DNA of 21,670 bases from JBDRHL01 sp043816955. GTDB lineage: Bacteria; Planctomycetota; Phycisphaerae; Sedimentisphaerales; CAYZTY01. The stretch lies in contig JBDRHL010000173.1 in assembly GCA_043816955.1 (NCBI GenBank), forward strand, positions 1 through 21,670. The letters run 5' to 3'. The translations under genes and the position numbers were made by a program. Below the pieces are notes generated by a model that worked only from the letters and a program-made list of their open reading frames with translations, was not told the origin of the DNA and did not search any database. This document shows positions 7,038-14,904 of the stretch, in pieces (the first letter of the stretch is position 1; each line of letters starts with the position of its first letter).

Positions 7038-8021
7038 ATGAACAAAACAGGCTTGCAGCTTTCAATCGTGGTTCCCCTACTCAACGAGCAGGACAATATC
7101 ACCGCTTTGTACGAGGAAATTGTCTTGTCACTGGCTGACAAGTACAGGTACGAAGTGATCTTCATAGATGACGGCAGTACGGACGAAAGTTTTACCATCC
7201 TCTCTCAGCTTCACAGTAAGGACCGGCGTGTACGGGTAATTCGCTTTCGGACAAATTTCGGACAGACGGCAGCAATGGCAGCCGGTTTTGAGCATGCGCG
7301 AGGCGAAGTTATTGTTCCGCTGGATGCCGACAGGCAGAACGACCCTGCGGATATCCCCAGGATGCTGGATAAGCTTTACAACAATGGCTATGATATCGTC
7401 AGCGGCTGGCGGAAAAAACGGCATGATAAAGCCCTGACACGGCGTCTGCCTTCAAAGATCGCAAATTGGCTCATTAGTTGGATAACAGGCGTAAAACTGC
7501 ATGACTTTGGATGTACCTTGAAGGCCTACCGCCGGGAGGTCCTTCAGCAGACACGCCTTTATGGAGAAATGCACCGTTTTATCCCAGCGCTTGCAAGCTG
7601 GAGCGGCGCCAACATATGCGAGATGGTGGTGAATCATCGGCCCAGGACTGCCGGCGTAGCCAAGTATGGACTGGGCAGAACATTCAAGGTGTTGCTTGAC
7701 CTTATTACGGTGAAATTTCTATCATCGTATTCGACCAAACCTATTTATATCTTTGGCGGACTGGGGCTGCTCTCGGGCATAGCTGCCCTGATAACCGGTC
7801 TGGCAGTATTGTACCAGAAGTTTATTTCGTCCCAGCATCTCGCAATGAACCGCAACCCATTGCTTATTCTGACAACGCTTCTTATAACAATGTTTATTCA
7901 ACTGATATTGATGGGACTGCTCGCCGAACTGCTTGTGCGGACATATCATGAGTCACAGAACCGGCCTACATACGTTATTCGCGAGATACTCGAGGGTGAA
8001 TCAAATGCAGGGGACGTTTGA
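7038..8021 (+). CDS. Family 2 glycosyltransferase, polyprenol-phosphate sugar type
   Basis: A 327-residue protein of the GT2 dolichol-phosphate-mannose synthase / GtrB / ArnC type. It would transfer a sugar from a nucleotide donor to polyprenyl phosphate on the cytoplasmic side of the membrane. The N-terminal GT-A domain shows VVPLLNEQDNI (residues 11-21), FIDDGSTDES (42-51), the NFGQTAAMAAGF segment, and the metal-binding D96-A-D98, followed by Arg-Gln where Leu-Gln is common. Two membrane helices lie near residues 236-260 and 277-305, the usual GtrB layout. ATG 7038 follows AGGGAG. The stop shares one base with the next start (TGATG), so the two are translationally coupled. Confidence 0.92.
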   Translation: MNKTGLQLSIVVPLLNEQDNITALYEEIVLSLADKYRYEVIFIDDGSTDESFTILSQLHSKDRRVRVIRFRTNFGQTAAMAAGFEHARGEVIVPLDADRQNDPADIPRMLDKLYNNGYDIVSGWRKKRHDKALTRRLPSKIANWLISWITGVKLHDFGCTLKAYRREVLQQTRLYGEMHRFIPALASWSGANICEMVVNHRPRTAGVAKYGLGRTFKVLLDLITVKFLSSYSTKPIYIFGGLGLLSGIAALITGLAVLYQKFISSQHLAMNRNPLLILTTLLITMFIQLILMGLLAELLVRTYHESQNRPTYVIREILEGESNAGDV

Positions 8022-9910
8022 TGAAACACAAAAAGCTTCCGCAGAGGCATAAAGCCCATCGACAGGAAGAGAAACACCAGGACTTGTTGCAGAATAATGG
8101 TACTCAGCGCAAGCTGATATATTTTACAGTGGTGCTGGTTCTGGCCGGTCTTCCTTTTGCATTGGGCAAATATTTTGAATTTAACCTGCCCGGCCCCTTT
8201 GACAGCGGGGCCTATGTTTATTCGGCAAAGCATATACTGGATGGCGCGGTAATAGGCGTCGACGAAAGGCCCACCGCCCAGCCGGGTACACTGCTGATAA
8301 ATATACTCGGCGTCTGGCTGTTCGGATTCAATGACACAGGTCCCAAACTGATTCAGATGCTGCTCCAGGCAGCAGCGCTTATTGTAATGTTCTACACGAT
8401 GCGCAAGCTCTACGGGAACCTTGCTTCCGCCATTGGGGTTATAGTCGCATCGGTTTATCTGAGCGCTCCTTTAATTGCAAAATACGGCAACGTTAAGGAG
8501 CAGTATATGATAGCCTTTATGGTATTGGGTATTTGTTGTATTGTGCTGCGGCACCTTGGCGGACGATGGTACCTTGCTCTTCTGGCAGGGGCATTTGCGT
8601 CATGGGGCCCGTTATTCAAGCAGACCGGACTGTCGTCAGTGGGGGCTATCGGATTGTTCGTACTTATCCAGCCTTTTTTGAAACATCGAAGCTGGAGACA
8701 GACCTGTGCAGACATAGGACTTCTTGTGGGAGGGGCGGCGCTGGCGATTTGTCCAATATATATATGGCTTGCCGGCACACAAGTAGAACTGTCGTATTAT
8801 CCGTATTGGTTCCTGTTCAAAATGCTGCTGCCGACTGTGGGCGAAAGAATGGATTCTTATGTTACCACCAGCAGGGAGCTTCAGGGGTTTTCGGAGCAGT
8901 GGCCTCGCGTGCTGCGTTATTACAAGTTTTTGATGCTGCCGATAACTCTTGCCGCTGGAGCGATAGTGTTCCGGCTTGTTCGGCTGGTCTGGGCCAGGCT
9001 CGGGGTCATCGATGACGAAGACAAAATAGTCTATAATCGTTTCGTATTGCTTTTTGCTGTGTGGTGGATTCTTGATATGGCTTTTGTGTGGATAAGCCCG
9101 CGGTCTTACGAGCAGTATTATCTTCCGTTAAATGCATCATCAGCCATGCTGGCCGGCTACCTGATAGCTTCATATGCTGCCAAATTGTCCGATTTACAAA
9201 GCCGAACAAAATGGATAATGGTCAGGCTTGTCGGGTTGTTGTGTATGGTGCTGATGTCTCAACACATTTTTTTCGGTATCCGAACCAGCCCGCATTCGGG
9301 AACGCGATACAGCAATCCTGACTTTCAGCGTGGTTATGTGCAAAGATTTGAGGAAGTTTCCGGTCGGCGTCAAGGCCGCCTTGGGTCGTGGGAGATGATA
9401 GGCAGGTATATTCGCCAGCATAGCAAGCCTGATGATAAGATATATGTGTGGGGATGGGTGCCGGGTATATACGTTCAGGCGCAGCGATTGAGTTCCGCGC
9501 CGTCTGCGTTTGAAAGTGAGATGCACACAAGCCCCCCGGAAGATCTGAAGGAGCGGATCGACATGCTGCTCAAAGCCTTTGAGAAGGAACCGCCGAAGTA
9601 TATGGTTGATACGCACAAGAGACATTTCCCGTGGAAGATATTTCCATTTGAGTTGTGGCCTTCGTTTTTTCCGTTTGACCAGCAGGTAAAGTCAAAACTG
9701 ACAGACAAGCAGGGATTTCTCAGGCAGGCCCCTGAAGTGGTGGAGCTTTATGACAGATTATTCACGGAACTGATTCGCACAGAAATAAGTGAGCAGGAAG
9801 TTCGGCGTTATGAAGTCATGCTTCCATTGAGACGATATGTAATGAATAACTATCGTCACCTCGGCGCAATTGGAGAAAATGTTCTTTTCGAACTGAAAGA
9901 CAATCGCTGA
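8021..9910 (+). CDS. GT-C membrane glycosyltransferase (ArnT/PMT-like, GT39 or GT83 type)
   Basis: A 629-residue polytopic membrane protein. After a basic, charged N-terminus of about 30 residues, a first membrane helix is followed by an outside loop with PGPFDSGAYVYSAKHILDG. Its acidic residue with the following Gly and Tyr matches the GT-C catalytic loop, which uses polyprenyl-phosphate sugars. About ten hydrophobic segments follow up to residue 410, then a soluble C-terminal domain of about 200 residues. The preceding GT2 gene probably supplies its lipid-linked donor. ATG 8021 overlaps the GT2 stop by one base and has AGGGGA at 8009-8014. The sugar and acceptor are unknown. It could also be placed in the less defined DUF2029/DUF2079-like membrane transferases. 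Confidence 0.8.
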   Translation: MKHKKLPQRHKAHRQEEKHQDLLQNNGTQRKLIYFTVVLVLAGLPFALGKYFEFNLPGPFDSGAYVYSAKHILDGAVIGVDERPTAQPGTLLINILGVWLFGFNDTGPKLIQMLLQAAALIVMFYTMRKLYGNLASAIGVIVASVYLSAPLIAKYGNVKEQYMIAFMVLGICCIVLRHLGGRWYLALLAGAFASWGPLFKQTGLSSVGAIGLFVLIQPFLKHRSWRQTCADIGLLVGGAALAICPIYIWLAGTQVELSYYPYWFLFKMLLPTVGERMDSYVTTSRELQGFSEQWPRVLRYYKFLMLPITLAAGAIVFRLVRLVWARLGVIDDEDKIVYNRFVLLFAVWWILDMAFVWISPRSYEQYYLPLNASSAMLAGYLIASYAAKLSDLQSRTKWIMVRLVGLLCMVLMSQHIFFGIRTSPHSGTRYSNPDFQRGYVQRFEEVSGRRQGRLGSWEMIGRYIRQHSKPDDKIYVWGWVPGIYVQAQRLSSAPSAFESEMHTSPPEDLKERIDMLLKAFEKEPPKYMVDTHKRHFPWKIFPFELWPSFFPFDQQVKSKLTDKQGFLRQAPEVVELYDRLFTELIRTEISEQEVRRYEVMLPLRRYVMNNYRHLGAIGENVLFELKDNR

Positions 9911-9927
9911 AGCCCTCAAAATTGGTG

Positions 9928-11055
9928 ATGGAACAACCATTAAAAATCCTGATGCTCAATCACGAGTTCCCACCGGTGGGAGGCGGGGCAAGCCCGGTGA
10001 CTTTTGAACTGTGCAAGCAGTTGGTAAAGATGGGCCATAAAGTGGACGTTGTTACAATGCACTACGGCCATACCTCGCGTTTTGAAACAGTTGACGGCAT
10101 GAATATTTATCGTACGCCGGCGATTCGCAAGCGGCCGAATATATGCTATACTCACGAGCTTGCGACTTATGTGCCGGGCGCATTTTTTAAGACTCTCAGG
10201 CTGGCGAGAAAAGAGCGTTATGATATTATTCACTGTCATTTTGTCGTGCCGGGCGCACCTCTGGCATGGCTGGTCAGCAAACTCACGGGGATTCCCTTTA
10301 TTATTACATGTCACGGAACCGATGTCCCCGGGCATAACCCCGACAGGTTTGGCATAGTGCACAGACTGGTCAGGCCGGCATGGCGTTTTCTCGCGAGAAG
10401 CAGTGCACTGCTGACCTCGCCGAGTCAGTCTCTGAAGTCTTTGATACTGGAGAATTGTCCGGATCTGGATGTTTGCATTGTCCCTAACGGAATCTATGCC
10501 GAGCGATTCACGCCGACAGAGAAGAATAAAAGTATTCTGATGTGCAGCCGGCTTTTCGAATTCAAGGGTTTTCAGTATGCACTTGAAGCGATAAAGCAGA
10601 TGGAAATTGATTGGGAAGTGAATATTATCGGCGAAGGCCCCTTCCGAGGTGAGCTTGAGCGGATTGCTCAACTCTCCAAGACACCCGTCAGGTTCTGGGG
10701 CTGGATAGATAAATCAGAGCAACGCTTTTACGAACTGTTTAGTCGCAGCTCGATCTTTATTTTCCCCTCAGAGGCAGAAAGTTTCGGGATGGTAATTGCC
10801 GAAGCGATGGCCGCGGGAAATGCAATAATAGCTTCGGATATTCCTGCCCATAGAGAAGTACTGGGAGATTCCGGAGTATATGTTCCGGTGCGCCGCGCTG
10901 ATAGGATCCGTGAAGAAATACACAAACTAATCGAAAATGCAGCATGGCGCCAGTCACTGCAGAGAAAGACGCGAGAAAGAATATTACAGAATTTTTCGTG
11001 GGACTCGGTCGGCAGGCAATTTCTAGGATGTTATGAAAAGGTGCTCAATCGTTGA
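9928..11055 (+). CDS. Family 4 glycosyltransferase
   Basis: A 375-residue GT-B-fold transferase of family GT4. It would add a sugar to the growing glycan from a nucleotide donor in the cytoplasm. The N-terminal half begins with the acceptor-binding loop HEFPPVGGGAS, and CHGTDVPGHN follows near residue 130. The C-terminal half shows the donor-site pattern SRLFEFKGFQYALEA, IIGEGPFRGELE, and the E-x7-E motif in FPSEAESFGMVIAEAMAAG, all typical of GT4. Start choice is uncertain: TTG 9922, GTG 9925 and ATG 9928 are consecutive and none has a strong ribosome-binding site, so I take the ATG. The stop overlaps the next start. Confidence 0.92.
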   Translation: MEQPLKILMLNHEFPPVGGGASPVTFELCKQLVKMGHKVDVVTMHYGHTSRFETVDGMNIYRTPAIRKRPNICYTHELATYVPGAFFKTLRLARKERYDIIHCHFVVPGAPLAWLVSKLTGIPFIITCHGTDVPGHNPDRFGIVHRLVRPAWRFLARSSALLTSPSQSLKSLILENCPDLDVCIVPNGIYAERFTPTEKNKSILMCSRLFEFKGFQYALEAIKQMEIDWEVNIIGEGPFRGELERIAQLSKTPVRFWGWIDKSEQRFYELFSRSSIFIFPSEAESFGMVIAEAMAAGNAIIASDIPAHREVLGDSGVYVPVRRADRIREEIHKLIENAAWRQSLQRKTRERILQNFSWDSVGRQFLGCYEKVLNR

Positions 11056-12032
11056 AAAATATCGAAACCGGCTGCCAAAAAAGAAGGAGAATTCTGATAA
11101 TCCCGCCGGCAGGGCTGGGTGATATGATTATGGCTGCACCGGTAATTCGCGCGCTGCGGCAAAAGTTTCCGGACGCCTGGCTGGCGGTCCTGGCTGATTA
11201 TATGCGTGGTGCCGGGGAAATTGGACGGTGTATGAGCTATCTCGACGAGGTGATCGATTTTCGGCTCCGGCGATATTCATGGGGCTGCGTAATAAAGTTT
11301 TTTCTCAGTTCGTACTGGCCGATGCTTATAGATCTGAGGCGGAAAAAATTTGATACTGCTGTTATCCTCGGCAGGAATCCGATACGAACAATTCTTGTCC
11401 GAATGATGACTGTAAAAAATATCCTTTGCGTCAAAGGCCGGGGACACCCGACCAGGCTGGGACTGGACCTTGTATCAAAACTTGGCTGTTCAAATGAGCC
11501 GCTCGATTTCGGTTTTTCCTGCCCTGATGTCAGGCTGGAAGATATTCTTCCGAAAAACACACCAAGGCCATGGATAGGTATCCATCCGTTTTCAGCAATG
11601 AACTGGCGGGAATGGAGCAACTTCAGGGACCTCGCACAAAAATTGAAAAACCGCAATGGAACCGTGATCCTGCTGGGTAAAAAGGCTGAGCACAAACAGG
11701 TCGAAGGACTCTGCGACATGGTGAATAAATTATCCGTAAAGCAATTGATTGCGGTTATAAAAAATCTGGATGTGCTTGTAAGCTGTGATTCCGGACCGAT
11801 GCACATAGGCTTTGCTGTCGGGACGCCTACCGTGGCGATATTCGGCCCCATCGCTCCGCAGTACCGAATGCCTTTGACCAAAAGTTCCCGGCATCAGATA
11901 GTATATGACAGCGATACATATAAAGACCGATACATTCAGATGAAAGAACGATACCCTGAGGAGGTCAATCTCTTCGAAAATATCAGTGCCGATAAAGTTT
12001 ATGAGGCAGTAGTCAGAATCCTGGCACCCTGA
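11052..12032 (+). CDS. Family 9 glycosyltransferase (heptosyltransferase-like)
   Basis: A 326-residue GT9 protein, the family of the lipopolysaccharide heptosyltransferases WaaC/WaaF. The N-terminus carries RILIIPPAGLGDMIMAAPVIRAL, the usual first strand and Gly-Asp loop. The C-terminal half shows GIHPFSAMNWREW, VILLGKKAEH and SCDSGPMHIGFAVGTPTVAIFGP, which form the donor site. The TTG start at 11052 overlaps the GT4 stop in a TTGA and has AAAAGG about ten bases upstream. It is needed because the first strand begins at residue 13. The gene ends inside a terminator hairpin and closes the run that starts at 7038. Whether heptose is the sugar cannot be said from the motifs. Confidence 0.9.
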   Translation: MKNIETGCQKRRRILIIPPAGLGDMIMAAPVIRALRQKFPDAWLAVLADYMRGAGEIGRCMSYLDEVIDFRLRRYSWGCVIKFFLSSYWPMLIDLRRKKFDTAVILGRNPIRTILVRMMTVKNILCVKGRGHPTRLGLDLVSKLGCSNEPLDFGFSCPDVRLEDILPKNTPRPWIGIHPFSAMNWREWSNFRDLAQKLKNRNGTVILLGKKAEHKQVEGLCDMVNKLSVKQLIAVIKNLDVLVSCDSGPMHIGFAVGTPTVAIFGPIAPQYRMPLTKSSRHQIVYDSDTYKDRYIQMKERYPEEVNLFENISADKVYEAVVRILAP

Positions 12033-12055
12033 AATCGCCTGCAATTTCAGTTTTT
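12029..12055 (+). terminator. Rho-independent terminator closing the glycosyltransferase run
   Basis: CTGAAAT at 12029-12035 pairs perfectly with ATTTCAG at 12044-12050 around an 8-base loop, followed by TTTTT at 12051-12055. The plus-strand TGA stop of the GT9 gene (12030-12032) lies in the left arm. The minus-strand TGA of the methyltransferase gene lies in the right arm (12047-12049). No matching T-run exists for the minus direction, so it acts on the plus strand only. Confidence 0.75.
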
Positions 12056-12745
12056 CTTGATGACTGCCTCGATGGAATATTCACCTGTGCTGTTTTTATT
12101 CGGCGCCGGGATTTTATATCCCTCGTTACAGACTCTCGCATAAATTATTTCATAACCGAAAAGGTTTTTTTGTATTAACGGTATCACCCCTGCAGTATCG
12201 GGGGCTTCATCTCTGTCAAGCAGGAAAAAACGCCTGTGAGTATTGTTCCAGCGGCTCGGCAGGTTTTTTTTCCTTTCATATAAGTTCCTCTCCGGCAGGT
12301 AAAGAATCAAATATCCTCCGGGTTTTATCACCCTCCACCAGTTTTTCAACCCCACCTCGGCATCATCCAGATGTTCCAGAGTATGTGAGGAATATACAAA
12401 ATCAAACTCTGAATCCTCGATGCCTTCGAGCATCTGCGCATCACCATGTTCAATGTCCCACCCCCGGCAATTATCTGCCAGAAGATCCCCGCCATAGCCT
12501 ATATCCAGCCCCTTGCCCTGACAGAACCGCTCGAAAAACCCTTCTTTCGTTCTTCGCGCTTTGGCCTTGGTTGTTTCTCCCGTCCTGCAGGGCCTTGGTC
12601 TATGCCGGTAAAGAAATACCGTACAGTAGAAGATGATTTTTCTGATTAAAAGCCAGACGGGCTCCGGCGTAATTCTTTTCAAGGCTCTTCTCATAAAAAG
12701 CAAATTACAACATTTTGTCCCTTTTTCAAGAGTTAATTCGACCAT
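12047..12745 (-). CDS. Class I SAM-dependent methyltransferase
   Basis: A 232-residue methyltransferase of the type 11 / UbiE-like group, read against the rest of the cluster. Motif I is GLDIGYGGD (near residue 80). Motif II is the WDIEHGDAQ stretch with its acidic residue. The FDFVYSSHTLEHLDD segment and VIKPGGYLILYLPE are the usual later motifs. The first 60 residues are basic with one hydrophobic stretch (LIRKIIFYCTVFLY), perhaps for membrane contact. ATG at 12745-12743 has an AGAAGGG element eight bases upstream on the minus strand. An internal ATG at residue 18 is an alternative. Likely acceptor is a sugar or lipid of the nearby pathway, by position only. Confidence 0.85.
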   Translation of the reverse strand: MVELTLEKGTKCCNLLFMRRALKRITPEPVWLLIRKIIFYCTVFLYRHRPRPCRTGETTKAKARRTKEGFFERFCQGKGLDIGYGGDLLADNCRGWDIEHGDAQMLEGIEDSEFDFVYSSHTLEHLDDAEVGLKNWWRVIKPGGYLILYLPERNLYERKKNLPSRWNNTHRRFFLLDRDEAPDTAGVIPLIQKNLFGYEIIYARVCNEGYKIPAPNKNSTGEYSIEAVIKKN

Positions 12746-12885
12746 GAAACATGCCCTTCTGTAAGCCCTTATTTAAGACAGCCTTATATGGCCAGAAGTA
12801 TACCTTTGTCGCGTATAGGGAATTTCTGTGGAAAAATGTAACAAACTGCGCAAATCTGTATCTGTCATCACGTGTGGACTTTGGC

Positions 12886-12913
12886 TTGAAATAGCTGAAT
12901 AAGACCTTATTAT
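12886..12913 (+). promoter_or_regulatory. Candidate upstream promoter for the 13190 gene
   Basis: TTGAAA at 12886-12891 and TATTAT at 12908-12913 lie 16 bases apart, each 5 of 6 to the sigma70 consensus. A transcript from here would have a leader of about 270 bases. Confidence 0.4.
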
Positions 12914-13019
12914 AGTTTGGTTTTATAATTTAAAGCGAGAAAAGATAGTAAAAATCAAGACACTTTTCAGCATCCTGCACTTTTTATGATAATCTTCGCA
13001 GTTTATACTGTCCTCTCCC

Positions 13020-13049
13020 TTGACAGAACCTCTCTAAGCCTCATATGAT
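13020..13049 (+). promoter_or_regulatory. Candidate main promoter for the 13190-14888 operon
   Basis: TTGACA at 13020-13025 is a perfect -35 box and TATGAT at 13044-13049 matches 5 of 6 positions, with an 18-base spacer. It lies about 140 bases before the methyltransferase start, leaving a leader of roughly 130 bases that contains the AAAACCC/GGGTTTT repeat. Confidence 0.5.
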
Positions 13050-13189
13050 TTGTGTGCTCGCGAGGCATAAAATACAAATGTCTGCGTTAATAATGAAGCC
13101 TGTTGAAAAGTTGATTGAAAACCCGGGGAAGGAGGGAGTACGCAGGGTTTTATTTGTGCTAAACCGATTGAGACAAGAAAGGCTGAAAA

Positions 13190-13918
13190 ATGAAAAAAGA
13201 ATCTAGTTTTTACGACCATTTCAGTCAGGACAAGACCACAAGAATTGGCAGATGGCTGGTGAAAGCTACTTCAAGTATAATATTCAATGCGGCGAAAATA
13301 AGTCCAAACTCCAGTATCCTCGAAATTGGACCGGGGCGGGGAGCATTGGCTGATATTTGTCTTGAGAATAATATTGACTACTGGGCGATAGAACCAAATA
13401 CACAGATGGCCGAATCGCTGAGGAAACGTGGTGCAAATGTAATCAGCAAAGTTGTTCCACCTCTTCCTGATATTGATAAGAAATTTGATGCTGTAATAAT
13501 GATCCACGTCATGGAACATATGGATACAATGAGCACTGCCCTGCAGCTTGCAAAGGAAATTTATGATATTCTGAAACCTGGCGGCAAAATCGTGATATCT
13601 TCACCGGATTATGTCAACTGGCGGCATAATTTTTTCCGAAGTGATTTTAGCCACAATTATGTTACGACCTGGCAAAGACTACAATCTCTTTTGGTAAGCG
13701 CCGGTTTTGAGCATATCGATGGAACGTGTTTAAGCGGCCCTTTGAAAGGACCGATATGTTTCCTGCCTTCCGCGATAGCTTCTCTTTTACCTTTGGGCAC
13801 TTTTGTTGCGATGTTTCCTAAAAACAAACTTCTGCACAAACTTACGAAACTCCAGGGAACTTTTTTACGGTCGGCACTTGTAATAGGGAAAAAGGCAGGC
13901 TCGACACATGTTTGCTAA
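13190..13918 (+). CDS. Class I SAM-dependent methyltransferase
   Basis: A 242-residue methyltransferase. The SAM-binding motif I is SILEIGPGRGALAD (about residues 42-55), followed by the acidic end of strand 2 in AIEPN. FDAVIMIHVMEHMD and LKPGGKIVISSPDYVNW complete the type 11/12 pattern. A hydrophobic C-terminal stretch (ICFLPSAIASLLPLGTFVAMF) suggests contact with the membrane. ATG 13190 has AAAGG at 13178-13182. The last 11 bases overlap the start of the flippase-like gene, so the two are co-expressed. The acceptor is not evident. It is a different protein from the methyltransferase on the minus strand next door, though of the same broad fold. Confidence 0.87.
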   Translation: MKKESSFYDHFSQDKTTRIGRWLVKATSSIIFNAAKISPNSSILEIGPGRGALADICLENNIDYWAIEPNTQMAESLRKRGANVISKVVPPLPDIDKKFDAVIMIHVMEHMDTMSTALQLAKEIYDILKPGGKIVISSPDYVNWRHNFFRSDFSHNYVTTWQRLQSLLVSAGFEHIDGTCLSGPLKGPICFLPSAIASLLPLGTFVAMFPKNKLLHKLTKLQGTFLRSALVIGKKAGSTHVC

Positions 13919-14888
13919 GCCTTCGCAGATTGTGAAGATTTTTATCAGGATAACGATTACCATCGTGCTGCTGGTCTGGGTGATCAGTAGGATTGATCTG
14001 CCTCCGCTGGGAGAGTTTTTTTCCTCCGCACACTTGGGGTTCCTGGCAATGGTGTGGGCTTTTACCCTGCTGACATTTGTGGTTCGCTCCATCAAGATGC
14101 GCATCATTCTGCAAAAGCAGGGCTGTGATGTCATGATACGGACGTTGTTCGCCGCCAGTTCGGTTACCTCATTATACAGCCTGATCATGCCCGGGCCGTT
14201 GAGCACTGGAGTAAAATGGTATATTCTCAAAAAGAACACCGGCAAAGGAACAAATGTTCTCAGCGGAATGGTGTACAATCAGGTAAGCGAAATACTGGTT
14301 ATGATCGCCCTTGGGCTTGTAGGGCTGATTCTGATAAACGCAGGTTCAAAGCCGCGAATATCGCTCTTGTGCGGGCTGGTCCTGGCTGGGTTGCTTGTCT
14401 GCTCGGCGTTGTTTCTGACCCGTAAAGTGGGCGACAGGATAAGGGCTGCCCTTTTGGTTTTTTTCAGGTTTCTTCCTCACGCGATGCGCAGCCGGGCAGA
14501 AGAGATTGTGGAACAGCTTCACGTTTTTCAAACAATCTCATGGTTTTTTCATATCAAAATAGCGATTATATGCGCTCTGGGCGGCGTGCTGAGCATCGTT
14601 GTATATGTTCTGGCAGCAAAGGCTGCTCACATCGATGTGCCGATAGGTATCCTGGTCTGTCAAACATCATTGATCTTCATTCTCGGCAGGTTTCCGATAT
14701 CGCTGGGCGATCTTGGGGTACGGGAGTATACCCTCGTTGAGACGATGAGCAGATATGGTGTCTCTGCACCGGCGGCTCTTTTAATGTCGGGTATGATTTT
14801 TTCCACTATCCTTCTTCTGGCAGGAATTGGTGCATGCTGTCAGCTTTTCTGGTCGGTTCGCAGGCGCGATCAGAACAGCCGCATCTAG
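13908..14888 (+). CDS. Flippase-like membrane protein (lysylphosphatidylglycerol synthase transmembrane family)
   Basis: A 326-residue protein with about eight hydrophobic helices, matching the lysylphosphatidylglycerol synthase TM / UPF0104 family (PF03706 type). Family hallmarks are the early RSIKMRIIL segment after helix 2, the SLIMPGPLSTGVKWYIL stretch, and RFPISLGDLGVREYTLVE near residue 262. The catalytic domain of the lysyl-transferring enzyme MprF is absent, so only the lipid-moving part is present. Proteins of this kind often sit in glycan and glycolipid gene clusters, where a role in transport of lipid-linked intermediates is suspected but not proven. The ATG at 13908 overlaps the methyltransferase stop. 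The gene ends 16 bases from the converging rseP, with no hairpin between. Confidence 0.85.
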   Translation: MFAKPSQIVKIFIRITITIVLLVWVISRIDLPPLGEFFSSAHLGFLAMVWAFTLLTFVVRSIKMRIILQKQGCDVMIRTLFAASSVTSLYSLIMPGPLSTGVKWYILKKNTGKGTNVLSGMVYNQVSEILVMIALGLVGLILINAGSKPRISLLCGLVLAGLLVCSALFLTRKVGDRIRAALLVFFRFLPHAMRSRAEEIVEQLHVFQTISWFFHIKIAIICALGGVLSIVVYVLAAKAAHIDVPIGILVCQTSLIFILGRFPISLGDLGVREYTLVETMSRYGVSAPAALLMSGMIFSTILLLAGIGACCQLFWSVRRRDQNSRI

Positions 14889-14904
14889 TGTCCGGGCCTC
14901 CCTC

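Larger units (their letters stand above)
12746..13189. other. AT-rich divergent intergenic region of 444 bases
   Basis: No convincing gene was found between the two methyltransferases. The region is AT-rich compared with its flanks. It holds two promoter-like pairs for the plus strand (12886-12913 and 13020-13049). It also has an inverted repeat AAAACCC (13118-13124) / GGGTTTT (13145-13151) with a 20-base loop, near the start of the downstream gene. I could not find a good minus-strand promoter for the gene at 12745. Confidence 0.6.

Noticed and set aside
9940..10671. A 243-codon minus-strand open frame inside the GT4 gene
   Set aside because: It is antisense to a clear glycosyltransferase and has no ribosome-binding site or recognisable motif.
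13045..13206. A 53-codon open frame overlapping the start of the 13190 methyltransferase
   Set aside because: Its ATG falls inside the -10 box of the promoter at 13020-13049, no ribosome-binding site precedes it or its inner ATG codons, and it overlaps a well-supported start.
14889..14904. A bidirectional terminator between the converging flippase-like and rseP genes
   Set aside because: Only 16 bases separate the stops and no inverted repeat with a T-run was found there.
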